A stretch of 64,000 bases of DNA from Zoogloea sp041908905. GTDB lineage: Bacteria; Pseudomonadota; Gammaproteobacteria; Burkholderiales; Rhodocyclaceae. Positions 39,423 to 48,005 of the stretch are shown piece after piece (position 1 is the first letter of the stretch; the number at the start of each line of letters is the position of its first letter). The notes under the pieces are model-generated. The model made no database searches and was not told where the DNA came from. It saw only the letters and a list, made by a program, of their open reading frames with translations. The stretch lies in NCBI RefSeq assembly GCF_041908905.1, contig NZ_JAYREK010000002.1, forward strand, positions 1-64,000. Reading direction: 5' to 3'. The translations under genes were made by a program, and so were the position numbers.

Positions 39423-42380
39423 ATGAAGCGCATGCTCTTCAATGCGACGCAGGCCGAGGAACTCCGCGTTGCCATTGTCGACGGTCAGAAGCTGATCGAT
39501 CTCGACATTGAGTCGGCCGCCAAGGAACAACGCAAGAGCAACATCTACAAAGCCGTCATCACGCGCATCGAGCCCAGCCTCGAAGCCGCGTTCGTTGACT
39601 ATGGCGCCGAGCGCCACGGCTTCCTGCCGTTCAAGGAAATCTCCCGCTCCTACTTTCAGCCCGGTGTCGAGGCCAGCCGCGCCACCATCAAGGAAGCCCT
39701 GCGCGAAGGCCAGGAGCTGATCGTCCAGGTCGAGAAGGACGAGCGCGGCAACAAGGGCGCCGCCCTCACCACCTTCGTCTCGCTGGCCGGCCGCTACCTG
39801 GTGCTGATGCCCAACAACCCACGTGGCGGTGGCGTGTCCCGCCGCGTCGAGGGCGACGAGCGCGCCGAACTGCGCGACGTCATGGACCAGCTCGAAGTGC
39901 CCGGCGGCATGAGCCTGATCGCCCGCACCGCCGCCATCGGCCGCAACGCCGAAGAGCTGCAGTGGGACCTCAACTACCTCCTGCAGCTGTGGCGCGCCAT
40001 CGACGGCGCCGCCCAGGCCCAGGACGGCGCCTTCCTGATCTACCAGGAGGGCAGCCTCGTCATCCGCGCCATCCGCGACTACTTCCAGCCCGACATCGGC
40101 GAGATCCTCATCGACACCGACGACGTCTATGAGCAGGCGCGCCAGTTCATGGCCCACGTGATGCCGCAGAACGTCAACCGCGTGAAGCGCTACCACGACG
40201 ACGTCCCGCTGTTCTCGCGCTTCCAGATCGAGCACCAGATCGAATCGGCCTACTCGCGCCAGGTCAGCCTGCCCTCCGGCGGCGCCATCGTGATCGACCA
40301 CACCGAGGCCCTGGTCTCCGTGGACGTGAACTCCGGCCGCGCCACCCGCGGCGCCGACATCGAGGAAACCGCCTTCAAGACCAACTGCGAAGCCGCCGAC
40401 GAAGTGGCCCGCCAGCTGCGTCTGCGCGACCTCGGCGGCCTGATCGTCATCGACTTCATCGACATGGAGTCGCAAAAGAACCAGCGCGAGGTCGAGAACC
40501 GCCTGCGCGACGCCCTGCGCTACGACCGCGCCCGCGTACAGACCGGCAAGATCAGCCGCTTCGGCCTGCTCGAGCTGTCCCGCCAGCGCCTGCGCCCGGC
40601 CCTCGCCGAGACCAGCTACATCCCCTGCCCGCGCTGCAACGGCACCGGCCACATCCGCAGCACCGAATCCTCGGCCCTGCACATCCTGCGCATCCTCGAA
40701 GAGGAGGCCATGAAGGACAACACCGGCGCCCTGCACTGCCAGGTCCCGGTGGATGTCGCCACCTTCCTGCTCAATGAGAAGCGTGACGACATCGCCAAGA
40801 TCGAGCTGCGCCACAAGGTCGGCCTGGTGCTGATCCCCAACCGCCACCTCGAGACGCCGCAGCACGAGATCGTCCGCCTGCGCCACGACCAGCTCAACCA
40901 GGACGACAGCAGCATCCCCAGCTACCGGATGGCCATCAAGCCGGTCAGCGAGGACTACACCCCGCCGTCGGCCAACACCGATCGCCCGGCCCGCCAGGAA
41001 GCCGCGGTCAAGGGCATCACTCCCGACCAGCCGGCGCCGGTCTTCGAACCCAAGGCAACCCCGGCACCGGCTCCGGTGCCCGAGAGCCAGCCCGGCCTGC
41101 TGGCCCGCATCTTCGCCTTCTTCCGCGGCGAGAAGCAGCCCGCGCCGGCCCCGGTGGTGGCCCAGCCCGAGGAGCCCCCGCGCCGCGAAGCCCGCCCGCG
41201 CAACGACCGCAGCCGCCGCGACGGTGGCCGTGGCGGCCGGCGTGACGGCCAGCGCGAGGAGCGTGGCGAACGCGCCGAGCGCCCGGAACGCGCTGAACGT
41301 CCCGAGCGCGGCGAAGGCCGTGACAACCGCGAAGCCCGCGACAACAACCGCAACCCCGACGCAAACGGCGAGCAGCGCGAGAAGCGCCCCCGCGGCGAGC
41401 GCCAGGAACGCGGCGAACGCACCGAGCGGGGCGAACGCCCGGAGCGCGGCGAACAGCGCGGCCGTAACCGCAACGCCGCCAAGCCCGCCGACGCAGAAGG
41501 CGTGGCCGCCAGCGCCGAGCAGCTGACCGCCGTTGCCGCCACTGCCGCCGTCGCCGTCGCCAGCGCCGTGGTGGCCGACGAAGCCACCGCTGCCCCCGGC
41601 GCCGAAGGCGAAGCCGGTGCCGAACGCAGCCGCCGCAGCCGTCGCGGCCGCCGTGGTGGTCGTCGCAACGAGGAAGGCAACACCAGCGAAGGCAGCGCCC
41701 AGGCCGAACTCGAGATCGGCGAACAGCCCAGCCCGGCCGCAGAAGCTGCCGAAGCTGCGCCGGTCGCCGCCCAGGTCGAAGCCGCCGCGGTCGTCGACAC
41801 CGTGGCCGTGACGCCGGCTGCCGAAGCGCCCGAGGTCGCAGCCGCTGCAGCCGTCGTCGAGGCACCGGCCGCCGCACCTGAGGTCACGACCGCGGTGGCC
41901 GCTGAAGCCACCGAGCCGGCAGCCAAGCCCGATCTCATCGAGCAGGCCGTCGAAGCCGCCCGCCAGGTCGCCGCCGAACCGGCCCCGGTGGCGCAGGCCG
42001 CAGCCGAGGAGGCTCCGGTGGTGGTCGAGACCGCTCCGATCGTCGAAGCCGCTCCGGCGGCTGCCGAAGCCAGCGTCGCCGAGGCCGCTCCGGTCCCCGT
42101 CGAGGTGGCACCAGCCAGCGAAGCGCCCGTCCCCGTGGAAGCGCCGGTCGCCGAAGCCCCGGTCGTGGCCGAAGCCGCCCCGGCACCGAGCGCACCGGTC
42201 GATCTGTCCACGGCGCTGGTCGACAGTGGCCTCGTGATGATCGAGACCCGCCCCGAAGCCGTCCAGGCCTACCAGCCCGAGGCGCCGGCCGAACAGCCCG
42301 CCCAGCCCCGCCGCCGTCGCCGTGCCGCGGCACCGGTCGTGGATGAGCCGCTGATCCAGGTGGAAACCGGCCAGAAGTAA
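39423..42380 (+). CDS. rne: Ribonuclease E
   Basis: A 985-residue endonuclease and degradosome scaffold. The catalytic half (1-about 515) has an S1 domain (about 39-120), the 5'-sensor, DNase I-like motifs (SVDVNSGR, IVIDFIDM) and the zinc link C402-P-R-C405. The C-terminal half is low-complexity: an Arg-rich RNA-binding part with repeated R-G-E-R-x-E-R-(P/G/A)-E-R units (about 590-690) and then an Ala/Val/Glu/Pro-rich tail, ending RRRRRAAAPVVDEPLIQVET. ATG at 39423 matches the family start (MKRMLFNATQ). Confidence 0.96.
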   Translation: MKRMLFNATQAEELRVAIVDGQKLIDLDIESAAKEQRKSNIYKAVITRIEPSLEAAFVDYGAERHGFLPFKEISRSYFQPGVEASRATIKEALREGQELIVQVEKDERGNKGAALTTFVSLAGRYLVLMPNNPRGGGVSRRVEGDERAELRDVMDQLEVPGGMSLIARTAAIGRNAEELQWDLNYLLQLWRAIDGAAQAQDGAFLIYQEGSLVIRAIRDYFQPDIGEILIDTDDVYEQARQFMAHVMPQNVNRVKRYHDDVPLFSRFQIEHQIESAYSRQVSLPSGGAIVIDHTEALVSVDVNSGRATRGADIEETAFKTNCEAADEVARQLRLRDLGGLIVIDFIDMESQKNQREVENRLRDALRYDRARVQTGKISRFGLLELSRQRLRPALAETSYIPCPRCNGTGHIRSTESSALHILRILEEEAMKDNTGALHCQVPVDVATFLLNEKRDDIAKIELRHKVGLVLIPNRHLETPQHEIVRLRHDQLNQDDSSIPSYRMAIKPVSEDYTPPSANTDRPARQEAAVKGITPDQPAPVFEPKATPAPAPVPESQPGLLARIFAFFRGEKQPAPAPVVAQPEEPPRREARPRNDRSRRDGGRGGRRDGQREERGERAERPERAERPERGEGRDNREARDNNRNPDANGEQREKRPRGERQERGERTERGERPERGEQRGRNRNAAKPADAEGVAASAEQLTAVAATAAVAVASAVVADEATAAPGAEGEAGAERSRRSRRGRRGGRRNEEGNTSEGSAQAELEIGEQPSPAAEAAEAAPVAAQVEAAAVVDTVAVTPAAEAPEVAAAAAVVEAPAAAPEVTTAVAAEATEPAAKPDLIEQAVEAARQVAAEPAPVAQAAAEEAPVVVETAPIVEAAPAAAEASVAEAAPVPVEVAPASEAPVPVEAPVAEAPVVAEAAPAPSAPVDLSTALVDSGLVMIETRPEAVQAYQPEAPAEQPAQPRRRRRAAAPVVDEPLIQVETGQK

Positions 42381-42400
42381 CAGCGCCGCCCATCGGCAAA

Positions 42401-42434
42401 AAGGCCAGCCCTCACGGGCTGGCCTTCTTTTTTT
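42401..42434 (+). terminator. Bidirectional terminator rne / phosphatase
   Basis: AAGGCCAGCCC-TCAC-GGGCTGGCCTT followed by C and seven T; on the other strand it ends in five T, serving the convergent phosphatase gene. Confidence 0.92.
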
Positions 42435-42476
42435 GGCTTCGGCCAACGGGCCGTGGCAACCCAGCCGCGGGGACGC

Positions 42477-42968
42477 TCAGACCGCCGATCGGCGGCGGCG
42501 CTCCACCTCCGGCCGGATCTCCTCGAGCAGGCCCTGGACGGCCTCCTCGCACAGGTCGAGCACCGCGTCGAAACCCTTCGCTCCTCCGTAATAGGGGTCG
42601 GGCACGTCGTCGCGGGAGACCCGCGGCGCAAAGCTCAGGAACATCCGGACCTTGTGGCGGGAGCCCTCCGGCGCCTTGTCGCGCAGGTAGTGAAAATGGT
42701 CGCGGTCCATCGCCAGCAGCAGATCGAACTCGGCAAAATCCCTGGGCTCGACCTTGCGCGCCCGGAGCCGCGACAGATCGTAGCCGCGCCGCTGTGCCGC
42801 CGTCTGGCTGCGCGGGTCGGGCGACTCGCCCACATGATGACCGCTGATCCCCGCGGACTCGACGTGCACCTGTCCCTCGAGGCCGGACATGGCGATCCAG
42901 CGCCGCGCAACCCCCTCGGCGGTCGGCGACCGGCAGATGTTGCCGGTACAGACAAACAGTATTTTCAT
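42477..42968 (-). CDS. Low-molecular-weight protein tyrosine phosphatase
   Basis: A 163-residue phosphatase with the P-loop C-T-G-N-I-C-R-S (7-14) and the general-acid region DPYYGG (DP at about 123). ATG at 42968 puts the P-loop at the usual distance from the N-terminus. It follows uvrB by 81 bases. No tyrosine kinase or capsule gene is close, so its target is not evident. Confidence 0.9.
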   Translation of the reverse strand: MKILFVCTGNICRSPTAEGVARRWIAMSGLEGQVHVESAGISGHHVGESPDPRSQTAAQRRGYDLSRLRARKVEPRDFAEFDLLLAMDRDHFHYLRDKAPEGSRHKVRMFLSFAPRVSRDDVPDPYYGGAKGFDAVLDLCEEAVQGLLEEIRPEVERRRRSAV

Positions 42969-43049
42969 TATCGGAACCCCTCCTGCCTTCAATTTAAGCA
43001 GGCGGCGGGCCGAACGTACAAGGGTCAGCACCAATTTGGACAGCTCCCT

Positions 43050-45119
43050 TCAGGCATCGGGTTGGGCGGGCACATCGTGGGCATCGGCCCCGAAAGCTTG
43101 CTGGCGCAGACGGAACAGCTTGTCCCGGGCCGCGGCGGCCTTCTCGAATTCGAGGTTGCGGGCATGCTCCTGCATCTCCTTCTCGAGCTGGCGGATGGTT
43201 TTCGCCAGGGCCTTTTCGTCGAGCGTGGCATAGTCGGCGCCGGCCTCGGCCACGCCCTCGGCGCGCTCCGACGACGCATCATAGACGCCATCGATGATGT
43301 CCTTGATGCGCTTTGTCACGGACTTCGGCGTGATGCCGTTGGCCGCGTTGAAGGCCAGCTGCCTGGCGCGACGGCGTTCGGTCTCGCCGATGGCGGCCTT
43401 CATCGAATCGGTGATCCGGTCGGCGTAGAGGATCGCGGTGCCGTGGAGGTGGCGGGCAGCCCGGCCGATGGTCTGGATCAGCGAACGCTCGGAGCGCAGG
43501 AAACCCTCCTTGTCCGCGTCGAGGATCGCCACCAGCGAGACCTCGGGGATGTCGAGGCCCTCCCGCAGCAGGTTGATGCCCACCAGCACGTCGAACTCAC
43601 CCAGGCGCAGGTCGCGGATGATCTCGACCCGCTCCACGGTGTCGATGTCGGAGTGCAGGTAGCGCACCCGGATGCCGTTCTCGGCCAGGTACTCGGTGAG
43701 GTCCTCGGCCATCCGCTTGGTGAGCACCGTGACGAGGATGCGCTCGTGGGCGTCGAGGCGCTGCTTGATCTCGCCGAGCAGATCGTCTACTTGCGTGGAC
43801 GCCGGCTTGACCACGATGATCGGGTCTACCAGACCCGTGGGCCGCACCACCTGCTCCACCACCTGGCCCTGGTGCTCCTTCTCGTAGGCCGCCGGGGTGG
43901 CCGACACGAACACCGTCTGGGGCAGCAGGCGCTCGAACTCCTCGAACTTGAGGGGCCGGTTGTCCAGCGCCGACGGCAGGCGGAAGCCGTACTCGACGAG
44001 GTTCTCCTTGCGCGAGCGGTCTCCCTTGTACATCGCCCCCACCTGCCCGATCGACACGTGGGATTCGTCGATGAACATCAGGCCGTCCTTGGGCAGGTAG
44101 TCGATCAACGTCGGCGGCGCCTCGCCCGGGCTGCGCCCCGACAGGTGCCGCGAGTAGTTCTCGATGCCCTTGCAGAAGCCCAGCTCGCCCAGCATCTCGA
44201 GGTCGAAGCGGGTGCGCTGCTCGATGCGCTGGGCCTCGACCAGCTTGCCGGCCTTCTGGAAGACCTCGATGCGCTCCCGCAGCTCCTCCTTGATGCCCTC
44301 GATGGCCTTCAGCACCGTCGCCCGCGGCGTCACGTAGTGGCTGGACGGGAAAACCGTGAAGCGCACGATCTTCTGCTTGAGGTGGCCGGTGAGCGGGTCG
44401 AACAGCGTGAGGTGCTCGATCTCGTCGTCGAACATCTCGATGCGCAGCGCGTGCTCGGCGCTTTCGGCCGGGAACACGTCGATCACGTCGCCCCGCACCC
44501 GGAAGGTGCCGCGCCGGAAGTCGATGTCGGCCCGGTCGTACTGCATCGCCACCAGGCGCTGCACCAGGTCGCGGTGGGCGACGCGCTCACCCTCGCGCAG
44601 GTGCAGCACCATCGCGTGGTAGTCGGCCGGGTCGCCGATGCCGTAGATGCACGACACCGAGGCCACGATCACCACGTCGCGCCGCTCCATCAGGCTCTTG
44701 GTGGCCGACAGGCGCATCTGCTCGATGTGCTCGTTGATCGCCGAATCCTTCTCGATGAAGAGATCCCGCGACGGCACGTAGGCCTCCGGCTGGTAGTAGT
44801 CGTAGTAGCTCACGAAGTATTCCACCGCGTTCTCGGGGAAGAACTCGCGAAACTCGGCGTACAGCTGGGCCGCCAGGGTCTTGTTGTGGGCCAGCACCAG
44901 GGCCGGGCGGCCGCAGCGGGCGATGACGTTGGCCATCGTGTAGGTCTTGCCCGAGCCCGTCACGCCCAGCAGCGTCTGGAACATCAGGCCATCCTCGATG
45001 CCCTCGACGAGCTGCCGGATCGCCTCCGGCTGGTCGCCGCCGGGCGGAAAGGGCTGGTGGAGCCGGAACGGGCTCCCCTCGAAAACCGCCACGCGCCCGC
45101 TACCTGATTGATCGGCCAT
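43050..45119 (-). CDS. uvrB: Excinuclease ABC subunit B
   Basis: A 689-residue helicase-like damage-recognition protein. It has Walker A GVTGSGKTY (about 43-51), DESHV, the beta-hairpin region YYDYYQPEAYVP, QTIGRAARH (motif VI) and a C-terminal UVR domain (EKEMQEHARNLEFEKAAAARD) that meets UvrC encoded at 12683-14476. ATG 45119 is used; a TTG eight codons upstream is possible. No LexA box was seen. Confidence 0.95.
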   Translation of the reverse strand: MADQSGSGRVAVFEGSPFRLHQPFPPGGDQPEAIRQLVEGIEDGLMFQTLLGVTGSGKTYTMANVIARCGRPALVLAHNKTLAAQLYAEFREFFPENAVEYFVSYYDYYQPEAYVPSRDLFIEKDSAINEHIEQMRLSATKSLMERRDVVIVASVSCIYGIGDPADYHAMVLHLREGERVAHRDLVQRLVAMQYDRADIDFRRGTFRVRGDVIDVFPAESAEHALRIEMFDDEIEHLTLFDPLTGHLKQKIVRFTVFPSSHYVTPRATVLKAIEGIKEELRERIEVFQKAGKLVEAQRIEQRTRFDLEMLGELGFCKGIENYSRHLSGRSPGEAPPTLIDYLPKDGLMFIDESHVSIGQVGAMYKGDRSRKENLVEYGFRLPSALDNRPLKFEEFERLLPQTVFVSATPAAYEKEHQGQVVEQVVRPTGLVDPIIVVKPASTQVDDLLGEIKQRLDAHERILVTVLTKRMAEDLTEYLAENGIRVRYLHSDIDTVERVEIIRDLRLGEFDVLVGINLLREGLDIPEVSLVAILDADKEGFLRSERSLIQTIGRAARHLHGTAILYADRITDSMKAAIGETERRRARQLAFNAANGITPKSVTKRIKDIIDGVYDASSERAEGVAEAGADYATLDEKALAKTIRQLEKEMQEHARNLEFEKAAAARDKLFRLRQQAFGADAHDVPAQPDA

Positions 45120-45242
45120 GATAATATTTTCGTCTTGAGTCAATCGGCGCTGCCCGCCTCGGTTCCCGGGGCAGACAACTTCGCATTATCACCCAGCGGC
45201 CGCGCTCCTGCGCACCGCTCCTTCGCCCCCAATGGAGAATCC

Positions 45243-46451
45243 ATGAGCTCTTCGATCTTTGCTGCGGTGGAAATGGCCCCCCGCGATCCGATTCTTGGCC
45301 TGAATGAAGCCTTCAACGCGGATAGCCGCAGCACCAAGGTCAACCTGGGCGTTGGCGTCTACTTCGACGACAACGGCAAGATCCCCCTGCTCGGCGCCGT
45401 GCGCACCGCCGAAAAGGCCCGCCTCGAAGCCGCCCCCCCGCGCGGCTACCAGCCCATCGAAGGCCCGGTCGCCTACAACAGCGCCGTGCAGAACCTGCTC
45501 TTCGGCGCCGACAGCGCCATCATCCGTGACGGCCGCGTCGTCACCGCCCAGGCCCTCGGCGGCACCGGTGCCCTCAAGATCGGCGGCGACCTGATCAAGC
45601 GCATCGTCCCGGGCGCCACCGTGTACATCTCCGACCCGAGCTGGGAGAACCACCGCGCCCTGTTCGAGGCCGCCGGCTTCCCGGTCGAGAACTACCCCTA
45701 CTACGACCCGGCCACCCGCGGCGCCAACGCCGAGGCGATGATCGCCAAGCTGAACACCCTGCCGGCCGGCTCGGTGATCGTGCTGCACGCCTGCTGCCAC
45801 AACCCCACCGGCGCCGACCTCACCGAAGCCCAGTGGGCCGAAGTGGTCAAGGCCTGTGCCAGCCGCGGCCTGATCCCCTTCCTCGACATGGCTTACCAGG
45901 GCTTCGCCGACGGCATCGAGCCCGACGCCGTGGCGGTCAACCTGTTCGCCGCCTCGGGCCTGTCCTTCTTCGTGTCCAGCTCCTTCTCCAAGAGCTTCTC
46001 GCTGTACGGCGAGCGCGTCGGCGCCCTGTCCATCGTCACCCAGAACAAGGACGAATCGGCCCGCGTGCTGTCGCAACTGAAGCGCGTGATCCGCACCAAC
46101 TACTCCAACCCGCCGATCCACGGCGGCGCCATCGTGTCGGCCGTGCTGTCCACCCCGGCCCTGCGCGCCGAGTGGGAAGCCGAGCTCGCCGGCATGCGTG
46201 ACCGCATCCGCGCGATGCGCACCGGCCTCGTCGACAAGCTGGCCGCCCGCAACATCGACCAGGACTTCTCCTTCGTCATCAAGCAGCGCGGCATGTTCTC
46301 GTACACCGGCCTCACCGCCGCCCAGGTCGAGCGCATGAAGGAAGAGTTCGGCATCTACGCCGTCAGCACCGGCCGCATCTGCCTGGCTGCCCTCAACACC
46401 AAGAACCTCGACTACGTCGCCGACGCCATCGCCGCCGTCGTCAAGGGCTAA
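45243..46451 (+). CDS. tyrB: Aromatic amino acid aminotransferase
   Basis: A 402-residue PLP enzyme of the AspC/TyrB group. N-terminal FAAVEMAPRDPILGLNEAF and VNLGVGVYFD, PLP lysine K250 in SSFSKSFSLYGERVG, and C-terminal RICLAALNTKNLDYVADAI. It transfers amino groups between 2-oxoglutarate and aromatic amino acids or aspartate. GGAGA precedes ATG 45243. Codon use is strongly biased, suggesting high expression. Confidence 0.92.
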   Translation: MSSSIFAAVEMAPRDPILGLNEAFNADSRSTKVNLGVGVYFDDNGKIPLLGAVRTAEKARLEAAPPRGYQPIEGPVAYNSAVQNLLFGADSAIIRDGRVVTAQALGGTGALKIGGDLIKRIVPGATVYISDPSWENHRALFEAAGFPVENYPYYDPATRGANAEAMIAKLNTLPAGSVIVLHACCHNPTGADLTEAQWAEVVKACASRGLIPFLDMAYQGFADGIEPDAVAVNLFAASGLSFFVSSSFSKSFSLYGERVGALSIVTQNKDESARVLSQLKRVIRTNYSNPPIHGGAIVSAVLSTPALRAEWEAELAGMRDRIRAMRTGLVDKLAARNIDQDFSFVIKQRGMFSYTGLTAAQVERMKEEFGIYAVSTGRICLAALNTKNLDYVADAIAAVVKG

Positions 46452-46476
46452 GCCAGCACCGCAGCACTCCATCCAG

Positions 46477-46509
46477 GCCGCTGCCGGGTTTCCGGCGGCG
46501 GCTTTTTTT
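46477..46509 (+). terminator. Terminator of tyrB
   Basis: GCCGCTGCCGG-GTTT-CCGGCGGCGGC followed by seven T. Confidence 0.92.
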
Positions 46510-46627
46510 ACGCCCTCACGCCAGCCCTGCGGTGCACCAGCCGGCGGACTCACGGGCCCACAAGCACAACTCGCGCCTCCTCCCCAGCCTCTCCTGACCT
46601 CCCCCATAAGGCGAAAACAAAAAACCC

Positions 46628-46656
46628 TTGACACCCCACACGCCAGCCACTATATT
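46628..46656 (+). promoter_or_regulatory. Promoter of tRNA-Asn operon, TTGACA-N17-TATATT
   Basis: Perfect -35, 17-base spacer, -10 TATATT, then a GC-rich discriminator (GCGCGCC) typical of stringently controlled stable-RNA promoters. The first tRNA starts 12 bases later. Confidence 0.9.
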
Positions 46657-46668
46657 GCGCGCCTCTGT

Positions 46669-46744
46669 TCCTCGATAGCTCAGTCGGTAGAGCGCCGGAC
46701 TGTTAATCCGTAGGTCCCTGGTTCGAGCCCAGGTCGAGGAGCCA
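46669..46744 (+). tRNA. tRNA-Asn(GTT), copy 1
   Basis: 76 bases, anticodon loop CTGTTAAT (GTT), acceptor TCCTCGA/TCGAGGA, encoded CCA. All three copies have the same sequence. Confidence 0.97.
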
Positions 46745-46793
46745 GAATAATTTTCGGTGATGTGTTCAAAAGAGCGCACGACCAACCCTTAGT

Positions 46794-46869
46794 TCCTCGA
46801 TAGCTCAGTCGGTAGAGCGCCGGACTGTTAATCCGTAGGTCCCTGGTTCGAGCCCAGGTCGAGGAGCCA
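46794..46869 (+). tRNA. tRNA-Asn(GTT), copy 2
   Basis: Identical to copy 1. The spacers after copies 1 and 2 share CGGTGA(T/C)GTGTT, so tRNA and spacer were duplicated in tandem. Confidence 0.97.
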
Positions 46870-46920
46870 AACAATTTGCGGTGACGTGTTTTGCAAAAAC
46901 ACGTGGCCAGATCCGTCAGA

Positions 46921-46996
46921 TCCTCGATAGCTCAGTCGGTAGAGCGCCGGACTGTTAATCCGTAGGTCCCTGGTTCGAGCCCAGGTCGAGGAGCCA
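46921..46996 (+). tRNA. tRNA-Asn(GTT), copy 3, likely integration target
   Basis: Identical to copies 1 and 2; its 3' half recurs at 49321-49368. The spacer before it contains the hairpin ACGTGTTTT-GC-AAAAACACGT (46884-46904), a possible processing site. Confidence 0.97.
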
Positions 46997-47001
46997 AGAC
47001 A
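46949..47001 (+). repeat. Left copy of tRNA-Asn 3'-half direct repeat (attL-like)
   Basis: From GGACTGTTAATCC in the anticodon arm through CCA and AAGACA; repeated exactly for 53 bases at 49321-49373. Confidence 0.8.
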
Positions 47002-47042
47002 ACAAAAAAGCCAATCCGCGAGGGTTGGCTTTTTTGTTGTCT
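46997..47042 (+). terminator. Terminator of the tRNA-Asn operon, copy 1
   Basis: An 18-bp inverted repeat: AGACAACAAAAAAGCCAA, loop TCCGCGAGGG, TTGGCTTTTTTGTTGTCT. Related copies lie at 49384-49417 and 50574-50605. Confidence 0.92.
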
Positions 47043-48005
47043 GGTCGATTGCTGGTCCGGAGTTTTCGATGCCGGGCACGGGATCGCGCATCCAGGCGCG
47101 GCCGCTCAGCCGCCCTCGCCCAATGCGCCGCGAGGGGCGCCCCAGCAGCTCGTCACGCCACGAACCCGGTTCCGCAGCCCTTGCGGCGCGACGGCCCCCT
47201 TCCAACTGCATGCCCCCGCTATCTGCCACAGTCTCACCGTCGCGCGGAGCCGGGAAACACAGACTCTTCAACGCACTCCCCGCCTTGAGACCGGCAAGGA
47301 CCGGCCCTTCGGCGGATTCCGAGCGGCCGATCGCCCTTGGTGTCAATTTCGACAAGGGGGTCTATGTAGTACGCCAATTGACACCACCCTTGCCAGCTCT
47401 CCGTTCTGCCGCCATCCCCCCCTGCCCCTGACAAGACCACTCCATCGGCGCCAACTTGAGCCCGGCGCAGGATCAAAGAACCTGCGCCGGGTGTCCCGAT
47501 CGTTAATCCCCTGCGAGTCTGGCTCGCTGGGGTGACCTTGAAGACGTTAAGGCTGCAGGTGGAGCTTGTGGAAGCGTTGCTGGAGAACCTGCTGACCGAG
47601 GCGGAAGGAGCCAGTGGACCGCGTTCCTTGTGAGCTGCTGCTGGTCGGCCATCGCGGTCATTCGGCCCGCTGGCGAGTTCAGTCAGCAATACATCTTTAA
47701 GCGGATCCAAAACGTCCAACCGGGCTGGGTTGCAGCATTTTCGGTCAGCGAACTCAACCGACTGTGTCGAGCCGTCTGCGGACCAGCAAAAATCTTAAAG
47801 CCCGACCCGACTACTCTGGCGTAGCCAATTAATTAAGAATCCATATCAAAACTGCCCGTTTTATCGCTAGTCACAGACAGAATGATGGATGTCGCCGACG
47901 CGACATCCATCATCAGTTTTCCGACACGACATACTTCTGATAATGCCCATTTCCTGAACCACTTCCGCAACGCGATAGCCCTCGCTCTGCAGACACGTGG
48001 CCGAG
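47043..48005. other. Non-coding island stretch with inverted repeats
   Basis: No convincing gene in 960 bases. Visible are GGTGTCAATT/AATTGACACC (47339-47348 and 47376-47385), an 11-bp perfect hairpin CCCGGCGCAGG/CCTGCGCCGGG (47461-47491), a short coding-like plus-strand frame (to the stop near 47632, LQVELVEALLENLLTEAEG) and a 12-bp perfect hairpin TGATGGATGTCG/CGACATCCATCA (47883-47912) in AT-richer DNA. It looks like mobile-element debris; no element family is assigned. Confidence 0.45.

Noticed and set aside
45120..45242. LexA (SOS) box before uvrB
   Set aside because: No CTGT-N8-ACAG or close variant was found between uvrB and tyrB.
46669..46996. CRISPR array suggested by regularly spaced repeats
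   Set aside because: The repeats are complete 76-base tRNA-Asn genes with cloverleaf and CCA ends, and spacers are related.
47234..47719. A leftward 161-codon gene in the island
   Set aside because: No ribosome site, no recognised domain, and it crosses several strong inverted repeats.
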